Under the pieces are notes generated by a model, which saw nothing but the letters and a program-made list of their open reading frames with translations, was not told where the DNA came from and did no database searches. Shown in pieces: positions 8,912 through 17,607 of a stretch of DNA of 64,000 bases (positions are counted from its first letter, which is position 1; each line of letters begins with the position of its first letter). The DNA lies in NCBI GenBank assembly GCA_036702975.1, contig DATNPX010000016.1, positions 124,001 through 188,000 on the forward strand. Reading direction: 5' to 3'. The stretch is from DATNPX01 sp036702975 (GTDB lineage: Bacteria > Cyanobacteriota > Vampirovibrionia > Obscuribacterales > Obscuribacteraceae). The position numbers and the translations under genes were made by a program.

Positions 8912-9529
8912 TTATTTCTCTGATTTCTCTGATTTCTCTGATTTCTCTGATTTCTCGGTCTCGCCTTTGGCTTCTGTTTTTGCGTCTTTTACACCGCCAT
9001 GCTTCTGCATGTCCTCGGCGACCTCTTTGATGTGAGCCAAACGCGCCTTGGATGTCTTCATTGATTCCATCTTAGTCAATTCTCCACCGAACGGTACCAT
9101 TAGCCCGGAATCGGTGTAAGAGTCAAACTCCAAAGTAGTCGTTTTTCCATCTGCAGATGGTGTCAAAATCCAGCTGCCAAAACCTTCCTTGAACTTGGTC
9201 GAACTGATCATCTTGTAGTCGATTCGCTTGTACGGCTGCTCAGTCTCTTCCCAAACGCAATCTACTTTTCCGTAGATCGGTACGTTTTCCAAATGTTCTT
9301 TAATCACAGCTACCTTACCGTCGAATTTCTCCAACGAGCGGTGCTGCTCGGTCGAATTTCGCTGCTTTCGGATAGCTTCAAAAACCACTTCTGGTGTAGC
9401 CGCGATCGTAATGCTCGAACCAACAGCCTTATGCTCTTTGGCTTCAACAATTCCTACGCTTGAAGTGAGCAGCAGTCCTGCAGCCAAAAGGTTAACAAGC
9501 ATTGCTCGGTTGATTCCAGCTTTTCGCAT
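8912..9529 (-). CDS. Exported SRPBCC-like protein with a (SEK)n tail
   Basis: About 205 residues. The signal peptide (MRKAGINRAML...SSVGIVEAKE) is followed by a START/SRPBCC-like beta sheet: SSITIAATPEVVFEAIR at the front, WEETEQPYKRIDYKMI in the middle and SWILTPSADGKTTTLEF later. Such folds bind lipophilic ligands, but the ligand here is unknown. The tail is charged and ends in tandem SEK units encoded by a 9-bp repeat. ATG 9529 is preceded by GGGAGA at 6 bases, which decides the start over two upstream Met codons. No clear operon partner. Confidence 0.75.
   Translation of the reverse strand: MRKAGINRAMLVNLLAAGLLLTSSVGIVEAKEHKAVGSSITIAATPEVVFEAIRKQRNSTEQHRSLEKFDGKVAVIKEHLENVPIYGKVDCVWEETEQPYKRIDYKMISSTKFKEGFGSWILTPSADGKTTTLEFDSYTDSGLMVPFGGELTKMESMKTSKARLAHIKEVAEDMQKHGGVKDAKTEAKGETEKSEKSEKSEKSEK
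8915..8956. repeat. 9-bp tandem repeat (TTTCTCTGA)
   Basis: Four perfect copies (8915-8923, 8924-8932, 8933-8941, 8942-8950) and a partial fifth. It is in frame in the SRPBCC-like gene and encodes SEK units on the minus strand. Being a multiple of three, length change would alter the tail without a frameshift. Confidence 0.95.
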
Positions 9530-10093
9530 GTCTTTCTCCCTCATTAACACAACGCTAAAAATATATATTCTTGTGAAGGGTTATGACGAATACCAAGACT
9601 CCCGGACACGCAGATGAAGTATTTTTCACCAAATCTCCCGCTGGAAAATTTGCAACCTTTCCATGCTTTTGACGCATATTTTCACTACATCGTTTCAGCG
9701 CTCGCGCCGGAATTCTTTCGTTCGTCTTTCATTTGTAGTTCAAAGTACTAAGCATAAGTATTAATACCAAGTGCTACGGATGAGCAGAAATGGCGAATTG
9801 AATGGATTTTCCAAACTTCGCACTGAGACGATCTGATTAAATAGGCTGCCCGCTGCCATCTAAAATAAGGCAAGATGCTCGTGGCAAAACTTACGAACTC
9901 ACTATTAGTTAATCTGCTCTCGACAACACATCAAAGCAGGTGTCGGAGCAGCTTTAAGGCACCATTATCTTTAGTTCACAATATTTCAATGTCGAGATAA
10001 ATAATTCTTGACACGATCCTCACAAGAACAGGACTAAAATAGCTTGGTCTGAGCTTGTTGTGCACTACAACAGCGGGAAGCAAGGTGTCGCCC
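9530..10093. other. 564-base intergenic region, no gene found
   Basis: AT-rich spacer between two divergent genes. It must hold promoters for both. A TTGACA at 10008-10013 is followed by TAAAAT at 10035-10040, but the 21-base spacing is too long for a confident promoter. No RNA gene, terminator or convincing short ORF was recognised. Confidence 0.5.
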
Positions 10094-11920
10094 ATGTTTA
10101 AAAGATCTCTTCTTTCATTAGCACTTGGACTGAGCTTGGTACAGATGTCACCAACGGCTCTAGCTGCTGAAGGAGATAAAGCACTTCTGGCAGCCGCCAA
10201 CGGTTTATCGGGCACCGGCGCTGATACCACTCTCTATCGAGCAAGATGGTCGTTGCCGTCCTGCGGCACGCTCAAACCAATAACAACTACAACAACTCAG
10301 GCAAAAGAAGATTCTGACGACGATCTCCCAACTCCTGCAAGTGTAGAAGCTGCAGCCAAAAAAGCAGCACCAAAGAAGGCCGCCTCTAAACCAGCGGTTG
10401 TGGATTCCGCCGCGCAAGCAGCCTCATCAATGCAAGCTATTCCAGCTAACAGTGTGGCGCCGGCGAACATGATTAAGAACACGGCGCAGACTGCGGCTGC
10501 TCCCGTTAGCAAGCCTCAAGTTGTGCGCAGCCAGTCTATGCAAGAAGGTCCGATTGTTCGTTTGAACATCTCACCAGTGGCTATAGATGAAGAACAGACT
10601 GCGACTCAAGCACCACAGGCAGTGCAGACCGCCAATACCAACCGCGCCCCCGTCAATCCTTCAAATCTCATACAGCCGCAAGAGCAGACTTCTAGCGCAC
10701 CGCTCCCAGGTAGTGCGCCCATTCCTGGTGCCCAGCCCTCAGTTGAGAACGCCATAAGAAGAGCACCAGGGAAGACGGCAGCCAAAGGCGATACACAAGC
10801 ATCCATCGAAGGCACCTCGGAATCACCAAAAGTCATTCAGCTTGGGGTCTCGGTTTGGAACAACGCCAATATCAGCAAAATAGTTGAGCAATTGGTCGAC
10901 ATGCATGTGACTCAGTCGCCCGAAGCTCAAGCTCTCGACAAAAAAGTCGAGCACTTCCGCAGTCCTACAGCTAGAACTGTAGCTGGTGTCAAAGATGCCC
11001 TCAATCAGTCATTCATTTATCAAGGTACTGACCCTTCCCAACGCATGGGCAAGCTTGTGCTGGACGACAAAGCACAGATTCGCGATCATACTACCGCAGA
11101 ATTTGAGCGTCAAAAATATGTAGACAAAATACATAGCCAGGTCGTCTCCAGTCTCGCGCAGATCGCAATGGGTCTCGGTACTGCAGACCAAACTCGCCGC
11201 AACACAATCATCGAGTCTGGACGAAAATCTTTGTCCGACCTTGTCGGAGAAGATGAAGCTATATCAGCGGTTCACAATTTGACTGCTTGGCTCAATGGCT
11301 TGAAAGTCTCGGACAGTGTTTTCAATCAAAGAGCATGGGACACCATCGAGCGTGACAGCAAGCTTGAATCAGTAATCAGAGCAGCTTTGGAAAAAGACCC
11401 TGTTGTGGCCGAGATTAGGCACAGAATCAATAGGTACGCAAATCCGGGCAAAGTCAAATCCGCAACTTCGAAAGTAGTGGATATGACTTTAAACACCTCT
11501 GCCTGGCTTGCGCCTGGATTCGCCATTCCGATAGCGGCTGAGGCAGCCCTGGATGGTTATATGATGGCCACAGGTGGCACTGAAGAGTCAAAAATCGAGA
11601 AGGAACTTGTTTACGATAAACGAATACAGAGCCGTCTTCGCGTATTGAACAGCGAAGCGTCGCTGGCGCTGGACAACTATCGCTTCGCGCAGGTCACCCA
11701 CAATTTACCGCTCCTCACATTCTCGGAAGCCGTAATTACAGATATGGCCAACGAGTCGGTGGCTAAAAAAGTCTTCCAGACTGAAAACCTGGCGATAAAC
11801 CGTAGCCCCGTAAAGAATGTGGTTCCTGGCATTGTAGAATCGCAAGACTCTTTGTACGCAGGAAACGCTCGAAACCAGGGCGTGGTCAAGGCAGCCCTCA
11901 AACAGATCAATAGCTTATAA
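10094..11920 (+). CDS. Exported protein: Ala/Pro/Gln-rich linker plus helical domain, unknown
   Basis: About 608 residues. The signal peptide ends near ALAAEGD. Residues about 60-250 are a low-complexity linker rich in Ala, Pro, Gln and Ser with KKAAPKKAA-like tracts. From about 270 to the end there is an ordinary-composition helical domain (for example LVGEDEAISAVHNLTAWLNG and NTSAWLAPGFAIPIAAEAAL, the latter perhaps a hydrophobic hairpin). I do not recognise a family. ATG 10094 follows CAAGGTG and gives the signal peptide directly; the frame opens at 10055 with non-signal residues. The gene is followed by another small exported protein on the same strand. Confidence 0.7.
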   Translation: MFKRSLLSLALGLSLVQMSPTALAAEGDKALLAAANGLSGTGADTTLYRARWSLPSCGTLKPITTTTTQAKEDSDDDLPTPASVEAAAKKAAPKKAASKPAVVDSAAQAASSMQAIPANSVAPANMIKNTAQTAAAPVSKPQVVRSQSMQEGPIVRLNISPVAIDEEQTATQAPQAVQTANTNRAPVNPSNLIQPQEQTSSAPLPGSAPIPGAQPSVENAIRRAPGKTAAKGDTQASIEGTSESPKVIQLGVSVWNNANISKIVEQLVDMHVTQSPEAQALDKKVEHFRSPTARTVAGVKDALNQSFIYQGTDPSQRMGKLVLDDKAQIRDHTTAEFERQKYVDKIHSQVVSSLAQIAMGLGTADQTRRNTIIESGRKSLSDLVGEDEAISAVHNLTAWLNGLKVSDSVFNQRAWDTIERDSKLESVIRAALEKDPVVAEIRHRINRYANPGKVKSATSKVVDMTLNTSAWLAPGFAIPIAAEAALDGYMMATGGTEESKIEKELVYDKRIQSRLRVLNSEASLALDNYRFAQVTHNLPLLTFSEAVITDMANESVAKKVFQTENLAINRSPVKNVVPGIVESQDSLYAGNARNQGVVKAALKQINSL

Positions 11921-11994
11921 ACAAGCTGATAAACAAAAAACGCACTAGCTTCCAACCGTGCACAGCCTTTCGCGTCTGCACGTTAGCAGGTAGA

Positions 11995-12495
11995 ATGAGG
12001 GTGATGTTGTTGCACCCTGCGGAATTTATGCCTCTCAGACATCTGCTGAATTCTTCTGTACTGGCTCTTATAACAACCGGAACGGTTACTGTAGCCTCAG
12101 CGTATGCAGCAGATCCACCCACGAGAGCCGCGAGCAATGCCCTGAACGGAGCGGTTAGTAAACAGAAGAACATGCGGACGCCGCGCCGCCATATCGAGTT
12201 CACGCCCGCGATGAGCGCGTCTCAAGGCCAACACTCCTCAAATACTTTTAGCGACATCAGTCAATCGATGCCTGCAGCCGCAGTAAAGGAAGATCTGGCA
12301 CGAAAACACGAACTGCCCAGTGCTCAAACTGCCGTGCTTAAACCAGGAGCACCTGCGGGCACTCCTATGGGGACAACCGCTGGTTCGGCACCTTCCAGCT
12401 CGGCCGCCACATCTGGCTCGAGTCCTGAGATTTTGTCACCCGGGAAAGTCGCAATCCCGGAAACGCACGGCAGCACAGATCCTGCTTTCAGATAA
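11995..12495 (+). CDS. Small exported protein of unknown function
   Basis: Up to 166 residues. The N-terminus contains a hydrophobic stretch ending in SAYAADPP, a likely signal peptidase site. The remainder is low complexity, rich in Ala, Ser, Thr and Pro, with no motif. The start is uncertain: ATG 11995 has AGG 4 bases upstream, ATG 12004 has GAGGG very close, and ATG 12028 gives the most compact signal peptide. It lies 74 bases after the previous exported gene and may be co-transcribed. Confidence 0.55.
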   Translation: MRVMLLHPAEFMPLRHLLNSSVLALITTGTVTVASAYAADPPTRAASNALNGAVSKQKNMRTPRRHIEFTPAMSASQGQHSSNTFSDISQSMPAAAVKEDLARKHELPSAQTAVLKPGAPAGTPMGTTAGSAPSSSAATSGSSPEILSPGKVAIPETHGSTDPAFR

Positions 12496-12574
12496 AAACA
12501 CAAGCAGTTCCAGAAGACACCGTATATAACACCACATTCCTTCTCTAACTATAGCTAAGAACCGCAAATGGCGC

Positions 12575-13060
12575 TTACGATTCAGGCTTTTGTGTAAGAT
12601 TTACGACCTTGGCGTTACTCGCATTCACTAGATGCTTTGGCTCGATCAATATCTCGTTGCCCCACTTCCCAGCGCCGACGCCCAGAATCGATTCACTCAT
12701 CAAAGACTCATCGAGCAACGAACAAAAGCCTTCCGGTTGCCAATGGAATGGAGGAATGGAGCCAATTACGTAACCAGTCACTTGTTGCACGACTTCAGGC
12801 CTGGCTAGCGAGATATTTCGAGATCCCAAAGCTTTCTTCAGCAGTCCTGAAACAGCATTTTGATCGGCGCCGACCATAACCAAGGCATGGTCACCCCTAT
12901 CTGTTTCAAATAACAACGTCTTGATCATTTGCCGCTCACGAAAACCAAGCACCTTGGCGACATTAGCGGCACCTTTTTCAGTGGTATCTGAGAAGATGCG
13001 AATTTCATAGGGGATGTTGCGCTGATCTAGGTAGGTATGTGCGGGCAACTTGGTTGACAC
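12575..13060 (-). CDS. YbaK/ProX-type aminoacyl-tRNA deacylase
   Basis: 161 residues, the usual length of free-standing YbaK/EbsC-type editing domains, which hydrolyse mischarged aminoacyl-tRNA such as Cys-tRNA(Pro). Supporting motifs: the N-terminal AHTYLDQRNIPYEI, the conserved Lys in QMIKTLLFE (about 47), ALVMVGADQNAV and the glycine loop TGYVIGSIPPFHW near 96-107. The start is GTG 13060 with GAGGA a few bases upstream. YbaK, ProX and PrdX subgroups cannot be separated here, so the cognate tRNA is open. It converges with the small exported protein on the left. Confidence 0.85.
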   Translation of the reverse strand: MSTKLPAHTYLDQRNIPYEIRIFSDTTEKGAANVAKVLGFRERQMIKTLLFETDRGDHALVMVGADQNAVSGLLKKALGSRNISLARPEVVQQVTGYVIGSIPPFHWQPEGFCSLLDESLMSESILGVGAGKWGNEILIEPKHLVNASNAKVVNLTQKPES

Positions 13061-13231
13061 TTTCCATCCTCAAGCAATTTTTGTTACGCCAAATAATACA
13101 CGAAAGAGAAGTTCTAGCTTTGACATTTGACTTTGTTGCAATGTTTCAGTAATTTGCTCTTGGGCTCTCGGTCGAACAAGTTTGTCATACCGTGGAGCGA
13201 GAAGAATTACACCTCATAGCCAAGGGATTTT

Positions 13232-13630
13232 ATGCAACGTCAGAATTATTGCAGCGGCACTCATTGGGAACCAATTGTCGGCTACTCGCGCGCAGTCCGA
13301 GTCGGTCAGCACATCTATGTCTCCGGCACCACCGCAACTGATGTAGATGGGGAAATAATCGGACTGGGGAATCCTTACGCTCAAACGGTACAAATAATCA
13401 AGAACATCCAAAAAGCGCTGGGAGAGTTGGGCGCTAGTCTCGACTACGTAGTTAGAACTAGAATCTATACAACACAGATCTCTCACTGGGAGGAGATCGG
13501 GCGTGCGCACGGACAGTTTTTTCAGATCATCAGGCCCGCTACCAGTATGGTAGAAGTGAAAGCGCTTATCTCACCAGACATTCTCGTTGAGATAGAGGCA
13601 GATGCTTATGTTCCGCCCGACGCACACTGA
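13232..13630 (+). CDS. RidA (YjgF/YER057c/UK114) family protein
   Basis: 132 residues, matching the family. RidA enzymes hydrolyse reactive enamine/imine intermediates. The key arginine is present in RPATSMVEVKAL (about Arg101), together with the SGTTATD strand and the C-terminal EIEADAY acidic residue. The N-terminal part (YSRAVRVGQHIYVSG) also fits. It is more like the broader RidA family than archetypal RidA with its PxGPYSQA motif, so a subfamily with a different substrate is likely. The pentapeptide gene starts 14 bases downstream, so both may be on one transcript. Confidence 0.85.
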   Translation: MQRQNYCSGTHWEPIVGYSRAVRVGQHIYVSGTTATDVDGEIIGLGNPYAQTVQIIKNIQKALGELGASLDYVVRTRIYTTQISHWEEIGRAHGQFFQIIRPATSMVEVKALISPDILVEIEADAYVPPDAH

Positions 13631-13644
13631 AATTCTGAATTTGC

Positions 13645-14313
13645 GTGAAAAACAAGAAGCAATTAGGCAGTACAATCGCTGAGCCTGACTTAAACAACAA
13701 CCTGGAAAGTCTCCGACAACTCGTGCTCGGAGACGACTCCGATTTCGAGTCATTCAAAATCGAACAGGTAGATCTGAGCTTTGCGGAGGCGAAAAGTTGC
13801 AGAATAGAGAATGCTATCTTTGAGCGCGTGACGCTGCAAAGCACCGATTTCAGACAGTGCAAACTAAAAGACCTGCGTTTTGCGAACTGCGACTTTTCGA
13901 ACGCCACCTGGTGCGATGGTAAGCTGTCTAAAGTGCAGTTTTTCACTTCCAAACTCACCGCTTTTAGATTTATTGACGGCGAGATGACCAATGTAGTATT
14001 TCGTGACTGCATAGGCAAACGCAGCCAGTTTTGTGGAAGTCAGTACAAACGAGTGAGCTTCGAAGATTGCGATCTAACAAATGCCGATTTTAGTGACTGC
14101 ATGTTCACCGAGTGCACCTTCAAAAATTGCGATTTGCAAGATGCTGTTTTCTATAATGCGAAGATGAAGGACGTGGATTTACGCGGCTCCCAACTCTTAG
14201 GAATCAAGCTAAACGCGCCAGATCTACGCGGAGCCACCATCGACAGGACGCAATTGACGGAGTTGGCACCACAGTTTGCCACTCTTCTAGGGCTGCGCCT
14301 CGAACCTGAGTAA
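13645..14313 (+). CDS. Pentapeptide repeat protein
   Basis: 222 residues. From about residue 45 to 205 the sequence follows the five-residue rhythm A(D/N)LXX, with unusual enrichment in Cys and Phe: units such as DFRQC, RFANC, DFSNA, DLTNA, DFSDC, TFKNC and DLRGA. This predicts a right-handed quadrilateral beta-helix. The biochemical role of most such proteins is unknown; some mimic DNA and bind gyrase. No signal peptide is seen, so it is probably cytoplasmic. The start is GTG 13645 without a recognisable Shine-Dalgarno, so it is uncertain; coupling to the preceding gene is possible. Confidence 0.8.
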   Translation: MKNKKQLGSTIAEPDLNNNLESLRQLVLGDDSDFESFKIEQVDLSFAEAKSCRIENAIFERVTLQSTDFRQCKLKDLRFANCDFSNATWCDGKLSKVQFFTSKLTAFRFIDGEMTNVVFRDCIGKRSQFCGSQYKRVSFEDCDLTNADFSDCMFTECTFKNCDLQDAVFYNAKMKDVDLRGSQLLGIKLNAPDLRGATIDRTQLTELAPQFATLLGLRLEPE

Positions 14314-14356
14314 CAGATTTGAGTCCCGCTAAGAATCGACCAAGAGCACGCTTCGT

Positions 14357-15562
14357 CTATTTCGGCACAGATGATTGCGTTGCGGCGGCGGCTGTCGGTT
14401 TGGTGATGGAAGGCTTTGTTGCCATGCCTGGCGATAACGACGACGGCGGTGACGCTGGTGTTGGTGCTTGCGCCGACGCAGCTGGTGCCTGTAAAGGCAC
14501 GGCCCCTGGTGCTGCAGTAGTTGCCGGTGCCGCAGTAGTTGCCGGTGCCGCAGCCGCAGCATTAGCGGTGGGCACAGCTGGCGATTTAACCGGCACAAGC
14601 GGTTTTGCTGGGCCGCTTTTTACGACTTTGCTAGACAGAGACAGGACAGGGACAGTCTCAGGATAAGGCGAATGAATCTGAGCCAGATATTCATCGCCTG
14701 GCTGGATATGAATGTCAGCCCCTTTAAAAATCATCGCTGACATAACCGGAGCTCCAGGTAAAGACTCAAAAACTCCAAAGGCAAACCCTTTCACCCGCGG
14801 ATGTTTCTCGTCTTTGCGCAATGGACGCGGCGCAACCAGAGCCGGATCATAGGCTCCTAAGACTCCCATCACCACAGCACTTGCGCCAAATGATGCAACC
14901 GTGCCCAAAGCATTCAACCCTGTGCCTGCGGCGTAATTAACGATCTGAGAAGTGACTTTCTCTTCTGTTGAAAAAGACTCTTCCGCTTTGATCAATTCAC
15001 CGCGTTTGGATATTTCGACCTGGCGCGGACGCCCATCTTCAGTGAAACTCTGAGATTGATGACTCAAACATCCAACTACAGGAATATGGTTGTCTTCTGG
15101 CGTGACAATTTCGTCGAAGGCTATCTTGAGCGAGCTTCCTTTGTGGAAACGCCGTTTGCTCGATAAAGTTGATTCTGCAAGCCGCCGGCTCTGCTGTAAC
15201 TCTTCAATATGCCCAATAATGATCGAACCGGCCGGCGCTATCAGCTCATCGTTGAGCGTCAAATCTTCCTTGAGTTCAACTTCGATCTGGTCATCGTTTG
15301 CTAATTTCGTGCTGTCTAATTCTTGCTTGAAGACGACAGAAACTTGAACAGCGCTGGGGATAGGAAGATCTTCCGAGGCTTGGTAGTTTTGCTGGAAATC
15401 TGCACTGATAGCCGCCGGCACCGAAGTGGCTGAAGTCGCTGTCATAGCCAGGACAACTGTGCTCGCTATGAAAAACTTGCGCAAGGAACTGATGCGCGAC
15501 ACAATAATCCGGTTTTTAGTACCAGATTGAATGCATTTGAAATTTGCGGGGGTTCCGTTCAT
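14357..15562 (-). CDS. Exported protein with Ala/Pro/Thr-rich C-terminal tail, unknown
   Basis: 401 residues. An N-terminal hydrophobic segment (about 30-50) serves as signal peptide or anchor. A folded region follows with beta-strand patterns (VSVVFKQELDSTKLANDDQI; APAGSIIIGHIEEL), a layout reminiscent of VirB10/TrbI-like beta domains, though too weak to assign. A Gly/Ala-rich stretch near AAGTGLNALG may be membrane-active. The last 90 residues are Ala/Pro/Thr-rich and include a perfect 18-bp tandem duplication at 14514-14549. The ATG at 15562 sits after GAGAGCG. Its end converges on the pentapeptide gene. Confidence 0.65.
   Translation of the reverse strand: MNGTPANFKCIQSGTKNRIIVSRISSLRKFFIASTVVLAMTATSATSVPAAISADFQQNYQASEDLPIPSAVQVSVVFKQELDSTKLANDDQIEVELKEDLTLNDELIAPAGSIIIGHIEELQQSRRLAESTLSSKRRFHKGSSLKIAFDEIVTPEDNHIPVVGCLSHQSQSFTEDGRPRQVEISKRGELIKAEESFSTEEKVTSQIVNYAAGTGLNALGTVASFGASAVVMGVLGAYDPALVAPRPLRKDEKHPRVKGFAFGVFESLPGAPVMSAMIFKGADIHIQPGDEYLAQIHSPYPETVPVLSLSSKVVKSGPAKPLVPVKSPAVPTANAAAAAPATTAAPATTAAPGAVPLQAPAASAQAPTPASPPSSLSPGMATKPSITKPTAAAATQSSVPK
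14514..14549. repeat. 18-bp tandem duplication in a low-complexity tail
   Basis: Two identical 18-base units, 14514-14531 and 14532-14549, beginning GCAGTAGTTG. They encode Ala/Thr/Pro units in the exported protein at 14357-15562. Confidence 0.9.
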
Positions 15563-16070
15563 CGCTCTCGTAGTCTCGGCGATAACCTACCGGACACAGT
15601 CACCGAATTATAATGAATGAATTCATTCACCGTCAAGTGGGTTCGAACATCAACTATTTCCGAAATCAGAAATCTGCCGTTACGACTTCAAAAAAGCTTG
15701 GCTCTTAATCACTTACCGGAAGGGATTCGAGGCGCCAGAGACAGTGAAATTGTGACAGGCAAAGACCCCTTTTACACGAGAAATTTTTCCCATTCAAACG
15801 ACTGGACATGCGGTTTTCCAACCAGATTAACCATTAGCTCTGCTGAGCAGCATTTCTTAGAATTTACTTCAGATGCAAAGAGACAGGAGCATAACTTGAC
15901 ATTCTTGCATCTTCTACTGAATCGATGCTCGCCGACATAACGGCGTAATCGCAAATTTTGGCGTAACCCTACGAAGAAAAGCTTGCATCTGACATCAAAT
16001 GAAACGATAATTCCGGCATCGAGAAACCGGTTCCCAGAGTGGACCGAAAGCCAACAGAGAGATAACAATC
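15563..16070. other. 508-base intergenic region, no convincing gene
   Basis: Separates divergent genes. Short frames on both strands have no ribosome site and no protein-like composition. A TTGACA near 15896 has no matching -10 at normal spacing. No repeat, terminator or RNA recognised. Confidence 0.5.
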
Positions 16071-16385
16071 ATGCGCAAACCTATTATTTTCAGTGCTTTA
16101 CTCGCTTTATTTGTTTGCCCAACTCTGGCTAGCTATGCAGGTTCAGTCGACTCAACCAGCCAACACGGAACCATGGGAGCGTCTCAGGGTGGAACAGAAA
16201 GATACACAGAGGCTGGAGTGAGCTGCGCAACTTCTGCCTCGTATTCGCATGCTGGAATGTATGTTGATCTTCCACCAGCCGTAGATGAAACCGCTCACGC
16301 ACAAACCACGGCAGCAAGAGCCTCGTATCAAGAGCCTACACATACAGTCCAATCACAGACTAACAATTACGTCTGGACTAAGTAG
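16071..16385 (+). CDS. Small exported protein of unknown function
   Basis: 104 residues. The signal peptide MRKPIIFSALLALFVCPTLA is clear, with cleavage near ASYAGS. The mature part is short, polar and rich in Ser, Thr, Ala, His and Gln, with no recognisable domain. GAGAG lies about 10 bases before the ATG. It converges with the YcaQ/AlkX-like gene. It looks like a small periplasmic or secreted peptide. Confidence 0.6.
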   Translation: MRKPIIFSALLALFVCPTLASYAGSVDSTSQHGTMGASQGGTERYTEAGVSCATSASYSHAGMYVDLPPAVDETAHAQTTAARASYQEPTHTVQSQTNNYVWTK

Positions 16386-16423
16386 TTAGTTTCACAAGTA
16401 ACAAAAATTTCGCGTCCACGGCT

Positions 16424-17494
16424 TCAAGCAGGCCGCGAGTCTAGGAAAGTCGCCATTCGCTGCATCTCCTGATCCAGGAGAGCTTTGAACTGTTTCTCTT
16501 TTGGGCGTTTCTCGACGAAGCCTGGAGCGAATGACAGTTTCCCTTTCGACCCAGTGATATTGATCCAACCAATTACTGAATCGCGATAAAGCAAGGGCAT
16601 AGCGTAGTAGCCACGTATTCTCTTCGCTATCGGTGTATACGCTTCGAACCGATATGCCCATCCCCACAAGTGTTCAAAACGCAAGCGATCCCAAACCACT
16701 GGATCGAACGGTGCCAGGAATGTAACAGTTTCTGGGGCTTCCCATCTGTCTAAGCGAAGATTGGCCGGCCAAACATAATCCATATCATCGAATGTGCCAC
16801 CACTGAGCTCTCCTTCGCTCAATAATTCAGCCAGTATTGAACGTAGTTCCAACGGACGCGGTACTGAATGGCGCAGCCGATTTAGCGCCTCCTGCAGGCT
16901 CTTACGCGGGCAAGGGCCGAAAATGTTCGCAACCAATAGAGCCAAATGTTTCAGCCTTTCATGCTCAACTACAGGATCGTGATACGGCGATGCGTCTTCA
17001 TAGATTCGCACACCTTTTTCGCGTCGGGCGACTCTCAATAGCCCCCGAAAGTGCAGACGTTCCAACGCTCGCGTCGTGGCTTTCGAATATCCGCCCCACG
17101 CATTAACTACCCGCTCAGAACCAAAACAAGACTCTAGTTCGCGAGGGTGCATGCAACCGTTAGCCAAAACCGCTTGAAGGACGCTTTTTTCGAGCCGATC
17201 CATTTTTTCGGTGCGTCTTGGGTGCAAAAGCCGCCAGACCTGGCGTGGCAAAAATCCGTAAGCATAGAGAAAATCTTCCTCCACCTCTAATCGAGCATAT
17301 TCGCGCTCTAGGTCTCCAGCCCGATAGTTTTGCGCGCGCGGGCGCAAGATCAGGTCCTGGGCTGCGGCTGGTGCCCGAATAGGATCTGCCTGAACAAACC
17401 CAAGCCGCGCGATAGCCTCATTTATGCTGATGGCTGGGAAGAGCGAATGCCCAACGGCCGCTTTTCGCAGTTGCTTTAGACTGACCTTCGACAT
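16424..17494 (-). CDS. YcaQ/AlkX-type winged-helix DNA glycosylase family protein
   Basis: 356 residues. The whole frame resembles the HTH_42 (YcaQ/AlkZ/AlkX) family: three tandem winged-helix-type domains, with the catalytic-loop motif QAD at about 35-37 in LGFVQADPIRAP. The family's catalytic pair is QxQ in AlkZ and QxD in AlkX/YcaQ; the QxD form here fits the branch that unhooks bulky or interstrand-crosslinked lesions. Other landmarks: DFLYAYGFLPRQVWRLL, then FDPVVWDRLRFEHLWGW and YRFEAYTP near the C-terminus. It stands alone on the minus strand. The family call is firm; the lesion specificity is inference. Confidence 0.85.
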   Translation of the reverse strand: MSKVSLKQLRKAAVGHSLFPAISINEAIARLGFVQADPIRAPAAAQDLILRPRAQNYRAGDLEREYARLEVEEDFLYAYGFLPRQVWRLLHPRRTEKMDRLEKSVLQAVLANGCMHPRELESCFGSERVVNAWGGYSKATTRALERLHFRGLLRVARREKGVRIYEDASPYHDPVVEHERLKHLALLVANIFGPCPRKSLQEALNRLRHSVPRPLELRSILAELLSEGELSGGTFDDMDYVWPANLRLDRWEAPETVTFLAPFDPVVWDRLRFEHLWGWAYRFEAYTPIAKRIRGYYAMPLLYRDSVIGWINITGSKGKLSFAPGFVEKRPKEKQFKALLDQEMQRMATFLDSRPA

Positions 17495-17607
17495 ACATAT
17501 ATTTTGTCACGCCAGAGGCAGAACGCCAATTCACAGATGAAAACCGCGAACATCCAGACAAATGGGGGAATAATGATGATCACGTTATTCAGGCAAGGAG
17601 GCCAGTC

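Noticed and set aside
10008..10040. TTGACA and TAAAAT upstream of the exported protein at 10094
   Set aside because: Spacing of 21 bases is too long for a normal sigma-70 promoter.
14319..14666. 115-residue plus-strand frame antisense to the Ala-rich tail
   Set aside because: Long open frames antisense to low-complexity GC-rich coding DNA arise by composition; there is no ribosome site.
15617..15940. 107-residue plus-strand frame
   Set aside because: No ribosome site and unconvincing composition.
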